11,689 nucleotides of DNA from Methanobacteriaceae archaeon (lineage in GTDB: Archaea > Methanobacteriota > Methanobacteria > Methanobacteriales > Methanobacteriaceae). Position numbers and translations under genes: made by a program. Below the pieces are notes generated by a model that searched no databases, had not been told where the DNA came from, and saw nothing but the letters and a program-made list of their open reading frames with translations. Shown piece by piece: positions 1-6,760 of the stretch (the first letter of the stretch is position 1; the number at the start of each line of letters is the position of its first letter). Where the stretch lies: assembly GCA_900769095.1 (NCBI GenBank), contig CAAGFH010000105.1:1-11689 (forward strand), read 5' to 3'.

Positions 1-48
1 AAAAACGTGCTTAGTTAAATAAAAATAGCATTTAAAAAGATTAAATAG

Positions 49-84
49 GAAAACTTCTTTTTCGAAAGAGGTTTTCTTTTTTTT
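49..84 (+). terminator. Intrinsic-type terminator of an upstream gene outside the window
   Basis: A 12-bp stem (49-60 with 65-76, one G-U pair) closes a TTCG loop and is followed directly by eight T residues (77-84). This is a strong hairpin plus U-tract reading rightward, so it probably ends a transcript entering from the left edge. In the opposite direction it is followed only by a short T5 (complement of 34-38), so it may also weakly stop trxB read-through. Bases 1-48 show no recognisable coding end. Confidence 0.75.
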
Positions 85-219
85 AAGTATTGTAAACTTC
101 TAGCGATTCTGTGATTATATTGGCCTTTGTTATTAATTACTAAAATTGTCATCTTATGCTCCATTAAAATATAATGATATTATTTTTAGTTTTTTTATTT
201 ATTATAGTTTATTGAAAAA

Positions 220-251
220 TTTATATATTAAATAAAATAAATCAATCTTAT
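220..251 (+). promoter_or_regulatory. Archaeal TATA-box promoter for the 47-residue membrane peptide, probably leaderless
   Basis: A TTTATATATTAAAT stretch at 220-233 fits an archaeal TATA box. Archaeal transcription usually starts about 25 bases downstream of the box centre, which falls at or next to the ATG at 252. No Shine-Dalgarno motif lies between box and ATG. The two facts agree with a leaderless mRNA. The preceding stretch 85-219 is AT-rich and shows nothing else I can support. Confidence 0.5.
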
Positions 252-395
252 ATGGAACTTAAAGATTTAATATTCGTTATTGCTGCAATTTTAATAGCAG
301 TAGTTTTACTTAAAATATTCTTTTGGCTGTTGCCGGTACTTGTAGTGTTAGTAATAGCATTTTTTATCTACATTTATTTGCAAGAACATTACTGA
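252..395 (+). CDS. Small hydrophobic membrane peptide of 47 residues, function unknown
   Basis: Forty-seven codons from ATG 252 to TGA 393-395. I do not recognise the family. After MELKDL come two hydrophobic stretches, about residues 7-20 and 22-42, separated by a single K21 and with a central proline (P28). The C-terminus is polar (QEHY). It therefore reads as a small integral membrane protein with one long or two short membrane segments. No alternative ATG, GTG or TTG lies upstream in frame, so the start is unambiguous if the gene is real. A TATA-like box sits at leaderless distance. The last 7 bases overlap the last codons of trxB on the other strand. The uniform hydrophobic composition and intact promoter favour a real gene, but at this length chance cannot be excluded. 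Confidence 0.6.
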   Translation: MELKDLIFVIAAILIAVVLLKIFFWLLPVLVVLVIAFFIYIYLQEHY

Positions 396-1300
396 ATATC
401 TTCAAATGCGGAAGTTGCAGCGACTGCACCTTCCCCACAAGCTACAACCCACTGTTTTAAGCCAACACAGACATCACCAACGGCATATACATAGTCAACG
501 TTAGTTTTTTGAGCTTTGTCAGTTATGATATGTCCTGATTCATCCAGTTTCACGTTTAGCTGATATGCCAAATCAGTATGTGGCATGTATCCTACGCTTA
601 CGAACACTCCATTAGTTGGAAGTTCACTCAATTTTCCTGTTTTTGTGTCTTTTAATACAACAGACTCCACAAGCATGTTTCCTTTTATCTCTTCAACGGT
701 TGCGTTCATTATTGTTTTTATTTCATTTTCTTTTATTTTGTCCTGTAAGTGCTTTTGAGCCTTGAATTCATCCCTTCTGTGAATAAGGGTAACGTTTGCT
801 CCAAGGTTTTTGAGGTATAATGCTTCCTGAAGTGCACTGTTTCCTCCACCCACCATTACAATGTCACGTCCGGCAAAGAAAAATCCGTCGCAGGTAGCGC
901 AGTAGCTAACTCCTTTTCCTCTAAATTCTTCTTCTCCTTTTGCACCTAACTGTCTGTGTGAGCTTCCGGTTGCAAGAATTATTGTTTTGGATTGGTATGT
1001 TTCCTTGCTGGTCTTAACTGTGAATCTGTATTCACCATCTTCCTTTGTGATTTCCTCAACGCATTCCATTTCCTTTAACTCACAGTTCTTTATGGCCTGT
1101 TCCTTCATCTTTTCTACAAGTTCAAGACCTGAAATCATGTCATATCCTGGATAGTTTTCCATTGCAGGAACCTCACGGCCCAGGCCTCCTGCCATGTCCT
1201 TGTCCAAAATTAAATTTCTAGTTCCCTGACGGCCTGCATAAATTCCAGCGGTCAATCCGCCAGGTCCGGCTCCGATAATAATAATATCATATTGATTCAT
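389..1300 (-). CDS. trxB: Thioredoxin reductase (FAD/NAD(P)H, low-molecular-weight type)
   Basis: A 303-residue flavoprotein of the usual length for the low-Mr thioredoxin reductase family, which passes electrons from NADPH through FAD and a redox-active disulfide to thioredoxin in the cytoplasm. Visible motifs in order: the FAD dinucleotide site GAGPGG (10-15), an ATGSS segment (110-114), the redox centre CATC followed by D (134-138), the NAD(P)H Rossmann site GGGNSA (151-156), HRRDEFK (174-180) and the FAD-binding YAVGDV (272-277). HRRxxxR is the family's 2'-phosphate signature for NADPH. Here its last position is lysine (K180), which keeps the charge. The start is ATG 1298-1300, with GAGGT (1308-1312) seven bases upstream. 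A TATA-like stretch on the minus strand lies at about 1345-1354. The gene is intact and its 3' end overlaps the 47-residue peptide gene by 7 bases. No thioredoxin gene is visible nearby. Confidence 0.95.
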   Translation of the reverse strand: MNQYDIIIIGAGPGGLTAGIYAGRQGTRNLILDKDMAGGLGREVPAMENYPGYDMISGLELVEKMKEQAIKNCELKEMECVEEITKEDGEYRFTVKTSKETYQSKTIILATGSSHRQLGAKGEEEFRGKGVSYCATCDGFFFAGRDIVMVGGGNSALQEALYLKNLGANVTLIHRRDEFKAQKHLQDKIKENEIKTIMNATVEEIKGNMLVESVVLKDTKTGKLSELPTNGVFVSVGYMPHTDLAYQLNVKLDESGHIITDKAQKTNVDYVYAVGDVCVGLKQWVVACGEGAVAATSAFEDIQ

Positions 1301-1533
1301 GTTAAAAACCTCTAATTGTATATTAAGTCTAATGATAATTAAAATTATGTATAGGATTTATTGCATTAATCTTCATGAACTTCTAGTGGATTGCTAAAAC
1401 AGATGGAATGCTTGTTTTTATTAAACACTTTCTATTAAACCAAATGGGTTTATGTTAAAAGAAAAGGACTGCTGGAAACATGGAATAATATTAAATAGGT
1501 TCTGAATATAATATATGACTAAAGGTGTTCATC
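1301..1533. promoter_or_regulatory. Divergent intergenic region: promoters of trxB (-) and the sensor-kinase locus (+)
   Basis: This region holds the trxB ribosome site (1308-1312) and a minus-strand TATA-like TATACATAAT (complement of 1345-1354). For the rightward transcript, AT-rich candidates are AATATTAAAT (1487-1496) and ATATAATATATG (1505-1516). The first is better placed, because the AAAGGTG ribosome site at 1521-1527 must lie downstream of the transcript start. A small inverted repeat, TAAACC (1436-1441) with GGTTTA (1447-1452) around a 5-base loop, could be an operator, but nothing else supports that. No other gene is apparent. Confidence 0.35.
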
Positions 1534-1599
1534 TTGAGTTTCACTGTAGAGAATGACAATGAAAAAAATATTCTAAAATATTACAATTTAAGAATATGA
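1534..1599 (+). CDS. 21-codon leader ORF, or the detached N-terminus of the sensor kinase
   Basis: A TTG at 1534 is preceded by AAAGGTG (1521-1527) at normal spacing, the best ribosome site in front of the kinase locus. It opens 21 codons beginning MSFTVENDNEK and ending at TGA 1597-1599. The stop overlaps the kinase ATG at 1596 as ATGA, the classic arrangement for translational coupling. The kinase ATG has no ribosome site of its own. Two readings fit: a short leader peptide whose translation feeds the kinase, or the true kinase N-terminus separated by one more indel around 1590-1596. TTG starts occur elsewhere here, for example in hsdS. The sequence does not decide between the two. Confidence 0.45.
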   Translation: MSFTVENDNEKNILKYYNLRI

Positions 1600-3383
1600 A
1601 AACTTGCCCAATTAATTCTCTTGCTAAATATGATGTTGGAAAAGTTGATGATCCTGAGCTCTGTGAACATTTAAAATTCAACATATTCGAATCTATTGGG
1701 GATGGCAGGGAATTTGTATATAAATTCCATCCGAACAATCTTTATGCAGTTTATGCTGGTAAAAATCTTGTTGGAAGAAGTTTAGGCGATGTATTTCCTC
1801 AATTGAAAGATTTTTATTATCCTATTTTTAGAAGAGTTCTTAAGACATGTAATACTGAAAGGATATCATCAACTTTCTATAATAACGGCGAAGCGGTTTT
1901 ACATATTTTTACTGATGTGATTTATAAAAACGGTGATATTTGTGTTTCATATATTGATTCTGCAAAAATAGTTTCATATAAAGAGGGGACTGGATAATTA
2001 TGATGAACATACTCCTGATTTTCAAAAATTATTTAATGTAGCTGTTTATTATAGTGACAATAGCGGAACTTATTACTGGACTCCTGAAGTCTATGATCTT
2101 ATAGAACGCCCACCACGTCCCGAAGATAATTATTATCACATCATTAGGGAACTTTTGGATGAAAAAGACAGGATTGAAGTCACTCAGGTTGTCAAGAATT
2201 TAAAGCCTAATGAATTTTTAGGAGATCATGACTATAAGATAACATTGGAATCTGGCAAAATTAAGTATATTCGGGTTAATGCACATAATTTCTATGATAA
2301 AGAGGGTAATTTTATCCAGTTATACGGTTATACACAGGACATCACTGAGAATTTGAAAACTCATGAGATGGAAACACTTAAGAATACTATTGATGATATT
2401 CAGCATGCTGCAGGAATTTCTGTTCATTATCTTGATGCTGACGGCAATTTTCACTGGTCTTCAGAAACTTATAATATAATTGACCGTGACCCTCGCCCCG
2501 GCGATGAAGACAGAAATATTATTTTGGAACTTATGGATTCCGAATGGGTGGATTCCCTTAGAGAAGGATTAAGTGCATCATGCTCGGGGAATTCTATGGT
2601 GATGGTCTTGTTTCAAAAATTATTACAGAATCAGGTAAAGTCAAATATTTGAGAGGTTCTATCCGCAAAATCTATGATGAAAATGGTGATTTTATCAGAA
2701 GAAGTGAATTTGCTCAGGATATAACTAAACAAGTTAATTTCCAAAGGGATTTGATTCAGGCAAATAAAGATAAAACAATCCTTATTCAGGAAGTTCACCA
2801 CAGAATCAAAAACAACCTTCAGCGGATTACAAGTTTCATTAATCTGGAACAGAAGTTCCACAATGATGATCCTGAAAGGATTCTTGAAATCACTAAAAAA
2901 CGTTTAAAATCACTTGCATTGATACATGAAACAATATATAGAGAGGAAGACTTAAGCTCCATTATGTTACATTTCTTCTTCAATGATTTCGACAATAAAC
3001 TGTTCATGTTTTCCACAAGTGATGATATAAAATTCGACAATGATATTGACAACGGTTTGAAATTGTCAGTTAATAAATTAACTCCTCTGACTTTAATGGT
3101 CAACGAATTAACAACCAATTCATTTAAATATGCATTTCCAGATGATTTTTCAGGTGTTAAAAAGATATTCAAATCAATACATGTCTATGATAATAATGGT
3201 TTGAGATTCTGCGAATTCAAATATTCTGATAGTGGTGTGGGATTGCCTGATGATTTTGATTTGGATAATGTCACATCTTTAGGATGGATTATCATCAAAT
3301 CACTGATTGGTCAATTGGATGGTGAATTTGAACTGTTCAATGACAATGGTTTTAATCTGGTTATGAAATTCCCAATCAATTAA
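1596..3383 (+). pseudogene. PAS-PAS-PAS-HisKA_2 sensor histidine kinase, broken by two frameshifts
   Basis: Three overlapping frames rebuild one protein of about 595 residues. Frame one (1596-1997) holds a PAS-like domain. Frame two (open from 1972 to 2652) holds a second PAS and the first half of a third. Frame three (open from 2562 to 3383) holds the rest of PAS3 plus the kinase. In the last frame, counted from ATG 2580, the H-box EVHHRIKNNLQ is at 71-81, the N-box LMVNELTTNSFKYAF at 172-186, the G1 box DSGVGLPD at 217-224 and the G2 region TSLGW at 232-236. These mark a HisKA_2/HATPase soluble kinase; no membrane segment is visible. PAS2 and PAS3 are duplicates, with RPPRPED versus RDPRPGDED and QDIT at both ends. 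The first shift needs one base fewer in GGGG 1985-1988 and the second one base more in GGGG 2586-2589. The net change is zero, consistent with an original open gene. No response regulator gene is adjacent. Confidence 0.85.
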
Positions 3384-3386
3384 TTA

Positions 3387-3428
3387 TTTTTTTTAAAAAA
3401 AAGTATAATGCATCCTGATGGATGCATT
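3387..3428. terminator. Bidirectional terminator between the convergent kinase and symporter genes
   Basis: The 50-base gap holds a T8A8 block (3387-3402) and a perfect 9-bp hairpin: 3407-3415 pairs with 3420-3428 around a TGAT loop. For the leftward symporter transcript the order is hairpin, then the U-tract given by A8 on the plus strand, a full intrinsic terminator. For the rightward kinase transcript the T8 lies immediately after the stop codon, which matches U-tract termination as known in archaea. Confidence 0.75.
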
Positions 3429-3433
3429 TGTGT

Positions 3434-4723
3434 TTAAAATTCAATTCCCGGTGTATGGGCTTCTTTTTTACCGTTATAGACATCAGCATCAACTGAATCG
3501 TTTTTGAATGCAACGATAATAGTACAGATTGCATCTCCAGTAATGTTTACAGCTGTTCTGAACATGTCTAACAAGTGATCGATACCGAAAATCATACCGA
3601 TTGCTTCTACTGGTAATCCAATTGAATTGAATACCATTGTAAGTGTAATAAGTCCTACTGAAGGAACTCCTGCGGTTCCGATGGATGCCATTACTGCGGT
3701 AAAGATTACTGTAATAAGTGCAGTAAGTCCTAAATCCATACCATAAGCCTGTGCTGCAAACATAACTGCACAACCTTGCATAATAGCAGTACCATCCATG
3801 TTGATTGTAGCTCCGAGAGGGATTGTAAATGAGGAGACTTCTGATTCAACACCCATTTCGGATAGTTTTTCCAAGTTTAAAGGGATTGTTGCATTGGATG
3901 TTGAGGATGAAAATGCAAAAAGCATAACTGATGCAAACTTCTTGAAAAACCTGACAGGATTGAATCTTGTAAAGAATACAAGTAATGACGGATAAACAAT
4001 GAAAGCCTGTATTGCAAGACCTATAAGTACACATAATACATATTTTCCTATTGGCAGTATACCATCAAATCCAAGGCCTGCAAATGTCCTTGCCATAAGA
4101 CAGAATACACCGATTGGTGCGACTTTCATAACAAGGGAAGTCAACTCCATCATAATGTGATTTCCTTGCTCAAAGAATTCATTGACCAATTTAACTTCAT
4201 CCCTTAATTTAGCCAAGATGATTCCTATTAATAATCCGAAAATGATTACCTGGAGCATGTATCCGTTTGCAAGTGAGTTCAATGGATTTTCAGGAATCAT
4301 ATTTAAGATTGTATCGGTCATTGTCTGATTCAATGTTGCATTGACTGCTTGACCTGACATGCTCATGTTCATGCCAGCACCAGGCTGGATGAGTGTACCG
4401 ATTGCAAGAGCAATTGTAACTGCAACTGCAGTGGTAATCAAATAAATGATGATTGTACGACCGCCGATTGTACCGATTTTTCTGATATCTGAAATTGAAG
4501 CCGCTCCAACAACAATGGAACAGAAAACAAGTGGTACAACAAGCATTTTCATTAATCTGATAAACCCGTTACCACCTAAATAGAATATATTATCAATTAA
4601 AATAGTGTCCTTGATAAATGGATTTGTTACAAAGAAGTTTAGGAACAATCCAACGAATATACCTAAAACCATTCCAATTAAAATCCAGTTACTGAGACTG
4701 ATTTTTCTTAGTTTACTTAACAT
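3434..4723 (-). CDS. Dicarboxylate/amino acid:cation symporter (DAACS, GltP/DctA family)
   Basis: A 429-residue membrane transporter, normal length for secondary cation-coupled glutamate/aspartate or C4-dicarboxylate carriers. The family fold has eight membrane helices and two re-entrant hairpins. Visible motifs: the serine-rich HP1 tip FSSSTSNATIP (271-281), NMDGT of TM7 (308-312), an HP2 tip with GTAGVPSVG (349-357), and TM8 carrying D382, D386, R389, T390, N393 and D397. These match the spacing of the aspartate-binding D/R/T/N set of archaeal GltPh. The arginine favours an acidic substrate such as aspartate, glutamate or a dicarboxylate; which one cannot be told. I chose ATG 4721-4723 (MLSKLRKISL) because it has AGGGA just upstream and family length. 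The same frame stays open to 4933, but that extension crosses the divergent promoter and the next gene. The gene looks intact and is transcribed alone. Confidence 0.93.
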   Translation of the reverse strand: MLSKLRKISLSNWILIGMVLGIFVGLFLNFFVTNPFIKDTILIDNIFYLGGNGFIRLMKMLVVPLVFCSIVVGAASISDIRKIGTIGGRTIIIYLITTAVAVTIALAIGTLIQPGAGMNMSMSGQAVNATLNQTMTDTILNMIPENPLNSLANGYMLQVIIFGLLIGIILAKLRDEVKLVNEFFEQGNHIMMELTSLVMKVAPIGVFCLMARTFAGLGFDGILPIGKYVLCVLIGLAIQAFIVYPSLLVFFTRFNPVRFFKKFASVMLFAFSSSTSNATIPLNLEKLSEMGVESEVSSFTIPLGATINMDGTAIMQGCAVMFAAQAYGMDLGLTALITVIFTAVMASIGTAGVPSVGLITLTMVFNSIGLPVEAIGMIFGIDHLLDMFRTAVNITGDAICTIIVAFKNDSVDADVYNGKKEAHTPGIEF

Positions 4724-4823
4724 TTTTTCCCTATACTTTTTTATTACTTTATAATTATTGATTTTATTATACGATATTGTACATATGTAATAACAAGTAT
4801 ATAATATGGTAAGGTGAAAAAAT
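4724..4823. promoter_or_regulatory. Divergent promoter region between symporter and zinc-ribbon gene
   Basis: One hundred bases serve both directions. The leftward gene has a CGTATAATAAAATC-type TATA stretch (complement of about 4760-4773) and a weak AGGGA ribosome site (complement of 4729-4733). The rightward gene has AAGGTGA (4811-4817) six bases before ATG 4824. Its likely TATA, TTATTATAC (about 4764-4772), overlaps the leftward one, so the two promoters may compete. A perfect 10-bp palindrome TACATATGTA (4780-4789) lies just to the right and could be an operator. The AGTATATAAT at 4797-4806 is too near the ribosome site to be the main TATA box. Confidence 0.45.
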
Positions 4824-5312
4824 ATGGTTAAATGCTCTAATTGTGGAACAGAAGTTTCGGATGAAGCTAAATTTTGTAATAACTGCGGATCATAAATTGT
4901 AGTTGAAGAACCTGTAAATGACAATGGAACCAAGTTCTGTTCAAACTGCGGTTATGAAATGCCTCAGGCAACCAAATTCTGCCCTGAATGCGGAACTCCA
5001 ACAGATGCTGCTCCACAGGGGGTAAATACAACAACTGTCGTTAATGGTGATAAGACCGGTGCATTTGCAGCAGTATTGTCATTTTTCATTGTCGGACTGG
5101 GTCAGGTCTACTTGGGACTGACCAAGAAAGGAATTCTCCTATTCTTCGGTGCAATCGTTTCAGGAGTCTTAATGCTGATTTTAATCGGATGGATTACATG
5201 GCTTCTTGTATGGGGTTATGCAATATATGATGCATACAAATCCGCAGAAAAAATGAACATGGGAATTGCCGTTGAAGATAATATGGATATTCATAACTTA
5301 TTTTGGTGGTAA
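4824..5312 (+). pseudogene. Double zinc-ribbon TM2-domain membrane protein with an in-frame TAA at codon 24
   Basis: From ATG 4824, with AAGGTGA six bases upstream, one frame runs to 5312 (162 residues) except for a TAA at 4893-4895 (codon 24). Before it is a complete zinc knuckle, C4-x2-C7 and C18-x2-C21. After it, in the same frame, comes a second ribbon with C39, C42, C53 and C56. A linker is followed by a TM2-like domain: a hydrophobic hairpin with GLGQVYLGLTKKGILLFF and a second membrane helix ending YAIYDAYKSAEK. Proteins of this design are common and uncharacterised in these archaea; they are thought to sit in the membrane with the ribbons in the cytoplasm. One substitution (for example from CAA, GAA or AAA) would explain the stop. 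An internal start at ATG 4959 would split the second ribbon and lacks a ribosome site. So it is a nonsense allele, a read-through gene or a base-call error. Confidence 0.75.
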
Positions 5313-5343
5313 ACCTTAGATGTTTACTGCTTTCTTTTTTTTT
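5309..5343 (+). terminator. Terminator overlapping the zinc-ribbon gene stop codon
   Basis: GTAAAC (5309-5314) pairs with GTTTAC (5322-5327) around a 7-base loop, followed by TTTCTTTTTTTTT (5331-5343). The stop codon TAA (5310-5312) lies within the left arm, so a ribosome reaching the stop would cover the hairpin. Confidence 0.6.
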
Positions 5344-5407
5344 AAAAAATATTAAAATATAACTTGTGTGTAACATTATATTAACTGATCTTATTTGAGG
5401 TGTTAAT
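5344..5407 (+). promoter_or_regulatory. Promoter and ribosome site of the Ig-like protein pair
   Basis: TTAAAATATAAC (5352-5363) is a plausible TATA box, giving a start near 5383. A strong GAGGTG ribosome site follows at 5397-5402, five bases before codon 5408. The site is much better than anything near the TTG at 5438, which is why I place the intended start at 5408 even though the codon there is ATA. Confidence 0.45.
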
Positions 5408-6099
5408 ATAAACAATAATAAAATCATAATATTACTTTTGGGAATAATTGTAGCTATTCTCTTAGTGGGATTGGCTATTGTGGTATCTGATTCAATCAAG
5501 GAGAACTCAGCAATTGAAATCAAAAGCAATGAAATTACACAGGGAAGCAACTTCAAATTTCAGCTTACAGGTCCAATGGACTCACAAAACGTTGAAATTA
5601 TACTTAAGGATGAAAACAATAATGAAACTTATTTTACAGTAAAAACAGATTCAAATGGAAATGGAAAACTGAAAATAGATGAATCTGCAAATATGAAGTG
5701 ACAGTTAAATATTCCGGCAATTCCGATTTCAAGGGATGTGAAGTTTCAGATGAAGTGACTGTAAAATCCACAACAAGCGAAGTATCTGAAGACTTTGGAG
5801 GAAGTGAAATCCACACAATAACAATGACTCCAAAATTCGATGAATATACATCAAAAACAGTCGGAGAATACACAGTCACAGCAATGAAATGGAGTGGAAC
5901 AACCGTTGGGGGACTGGACATTACATTATCCAAAAACGGTCAAATGATGGACAAGAATTCCTACCTCTCAAGAGGTCACGTTTTAATGGATGGACAGTGG
6001 AAATGGACCAACTGGGCTCACGGTGAAGAGGATGGAACACATCATAGGTATCCAGTAAGCAGTGATGTTGTTGTAGATGAAATAGAAGTTCAATTTTAG
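5408..6099 (+). pseudogene. Membrane-anchored single Ig-like domain surface protein, frameshifted
   Basis: Rebuilt length is 230 residues. The N-terminus NNNKIIILLLGIIVAILLVG runs into further hydrophobic residues, a signal anchor or membrane helix with the rest presumably outside the cell. Next is one bacterial Ig-like (Big-type) repeat, from about SNEITQGSNFKFQL to KYSGNSDF, of the kind repeated in adhesin-like proteins of these archaea. The C-terminal 100 residues carry WSGTTVGGLDITLSKNG and GQWKWTNWAHGEEDGTHH and match nothing I know. The frame breaks at 5689-5691. The first part ends at TGA 5699-5701, and adding one A to AAA restores GKLKIDESAKYEVTVKYSG, which aligns with the next gene. 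The codon at the ribosome-site distance is ATA (5408); the first canonical start is TTG 5438, inside the helix. The gene downstream follows 11 bases after the stop, so they are likely co-transcribed. Confidence 0.7.
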
Positions 6100-6110
6100 A
6101 AGGGGAAAAT

Positions 6111-6728
6111 ATTGAAGATAAAAATATTATCATAATTTTGGTTGCAGTCATAATTATTCTTGCAGTAGCTGTTGGAGTAATGTATTTTCAATCAATGAAT
6201 GTATCAGAGCAAAGCATTGTAAAAATCACAAGTGATAATGCTCTTTATGAAGGAAATGATTTGTCAGTTGAATTGTCTGATTTAAACAAAACTCCAATTT
6301 CCGATGCTGATATAGATATTGTCATTAAAGATAAAGATGGTGATATTGTCGTTAATGGAATGGTTAAAACTGATTCAAAAGGCAAAGCTAAATTGAATCT
6401 TGATTTGAGTAAAGGCAAATATGATGTTGAGGCCATGTTTAATGGAAACGATAATTTCACTTTAAGCAATGCAACTCAGAAATTGACAATTGAAGAAGTA
6501 AAAACAGAAACTGTTTCATCAAATGATTATCCTGAATATAGTGCTGATCTGGGATATTACAGATCAACGGGGATTACTGATGGTGAATTTGCTGTTGTTG
6601 AATTGGCAAGTGGCCGTCAGGTGGTAATTGCCGGTGATGGGTACTATGAGTATAATGGTAAGGACGCACAGGGATATATCATAACTGGTACTTTCCTGGG
6701 TCATGGTGGTCAATCAATAGCAGGGTAG
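6111..6728 (+). CDS. Membrane-anchored single Ig-like domain surface protein, paralogue of the preceding gene
   Basis: About 205 residues if translation begins at ATT 6111, placed five bases after AGGGG (6102-6105). From the first canonical in-frame start, TTG 6138, it is 196 residues, but that codon lacks a ribosome site and falls in the hydrophobic segment. The N-terminus (EDKNIIIILVAVIIILAV) is a signal anchor. It is followed by one Ig-like repeat, about residues 30-120, including TDSKGKAKLNLDLSKGKYDV and FNGNDNF, which pairs with DSNGNGKLKIDES and YSGNSDF in the gene before. The last 70 residues are glycine- and tyrosine-rich (DLGYYRSTGITDGEF, GDGYYEYNGKDAQGY) and unlike the paralogue's tail. 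Location is probably the cell surface; role unknown. A TTG at 6112 opens only seven codons. One extra G there would give TTG GAA GAT, restoring a normal start in frame. Confidence 0.65.
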   Translation: MEDKNIIIILVAVIIILAVAVGVMYFQSMNVSEQSIVKITSDNALYEGNDLSVELSDLNKTPISDADIDIVIKDKDGDIVVNGMVKTDSKGKAKLNLDLSKGKYDVEAMFNGNDNFTLSNATQKLTIEEVKTETVSSNDYPEYSADLGYYRSTGITDGEFAVVELASGRQVVIAGDGYYEYNGKDAQGYIITGTFLGHGGQSIAG

Positions 6729-6760
6729 GTGCATTAGTGCCTACTATTTTTTCTTTTTTT
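6725..6760 (+). terminator. Terminator overlapping the stop codon of the second Ig-like gene
   Basis: GTAGGTGC (6725-6732) pairs with GTGCCTAC (6737-6744), 8 bp including two G-U pairs, around an ATTA loop. TTTTTTCTTTTTTT follows at 6747-6760. The stop TAG (6726-6728) lies in the left arm. This separates the surface-protein pair from the RM operon. Confidence 0.7.

Noticed and set aside
1391..1510. Short ORFs of 11-17 codons starting ATG in the trxB-kinase gap
   Set aside because: They have no ribosome sites and no recognisable composition; chance ORFs in AT-rich DNA.
1985..2590. Programmed ribosomal frameshifting in the kinase
   Set aside because: No classic slippery heptamer lies at either site, and two shifts of opposite sign in one mRNA would be needed; sequence error or slippage mutation is simpler.
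4893..4895. Pyrrolysine-type recoding of the internal stop in the zinc-ribbon gene
   Set aside because: Pyrrolysine uses TAG; this codon is TAA, and no recoding element is apparent.
4724..4933. A 70-residue N-terminal extension of the symporter in the same frame
   Set aside because: It crosses the promoter region and the zinc-ribbon gene on the other strand, has no family resemblance, and the ATG at 4721-4723 gives normal family length with a nearby ribosome site.
6546..6565. Inverted repeat GATCTG/CAGATC
   Set aside because: A short 6-bp repeat inside a coding region with no T-run or neighbouring repeat; likely chance.
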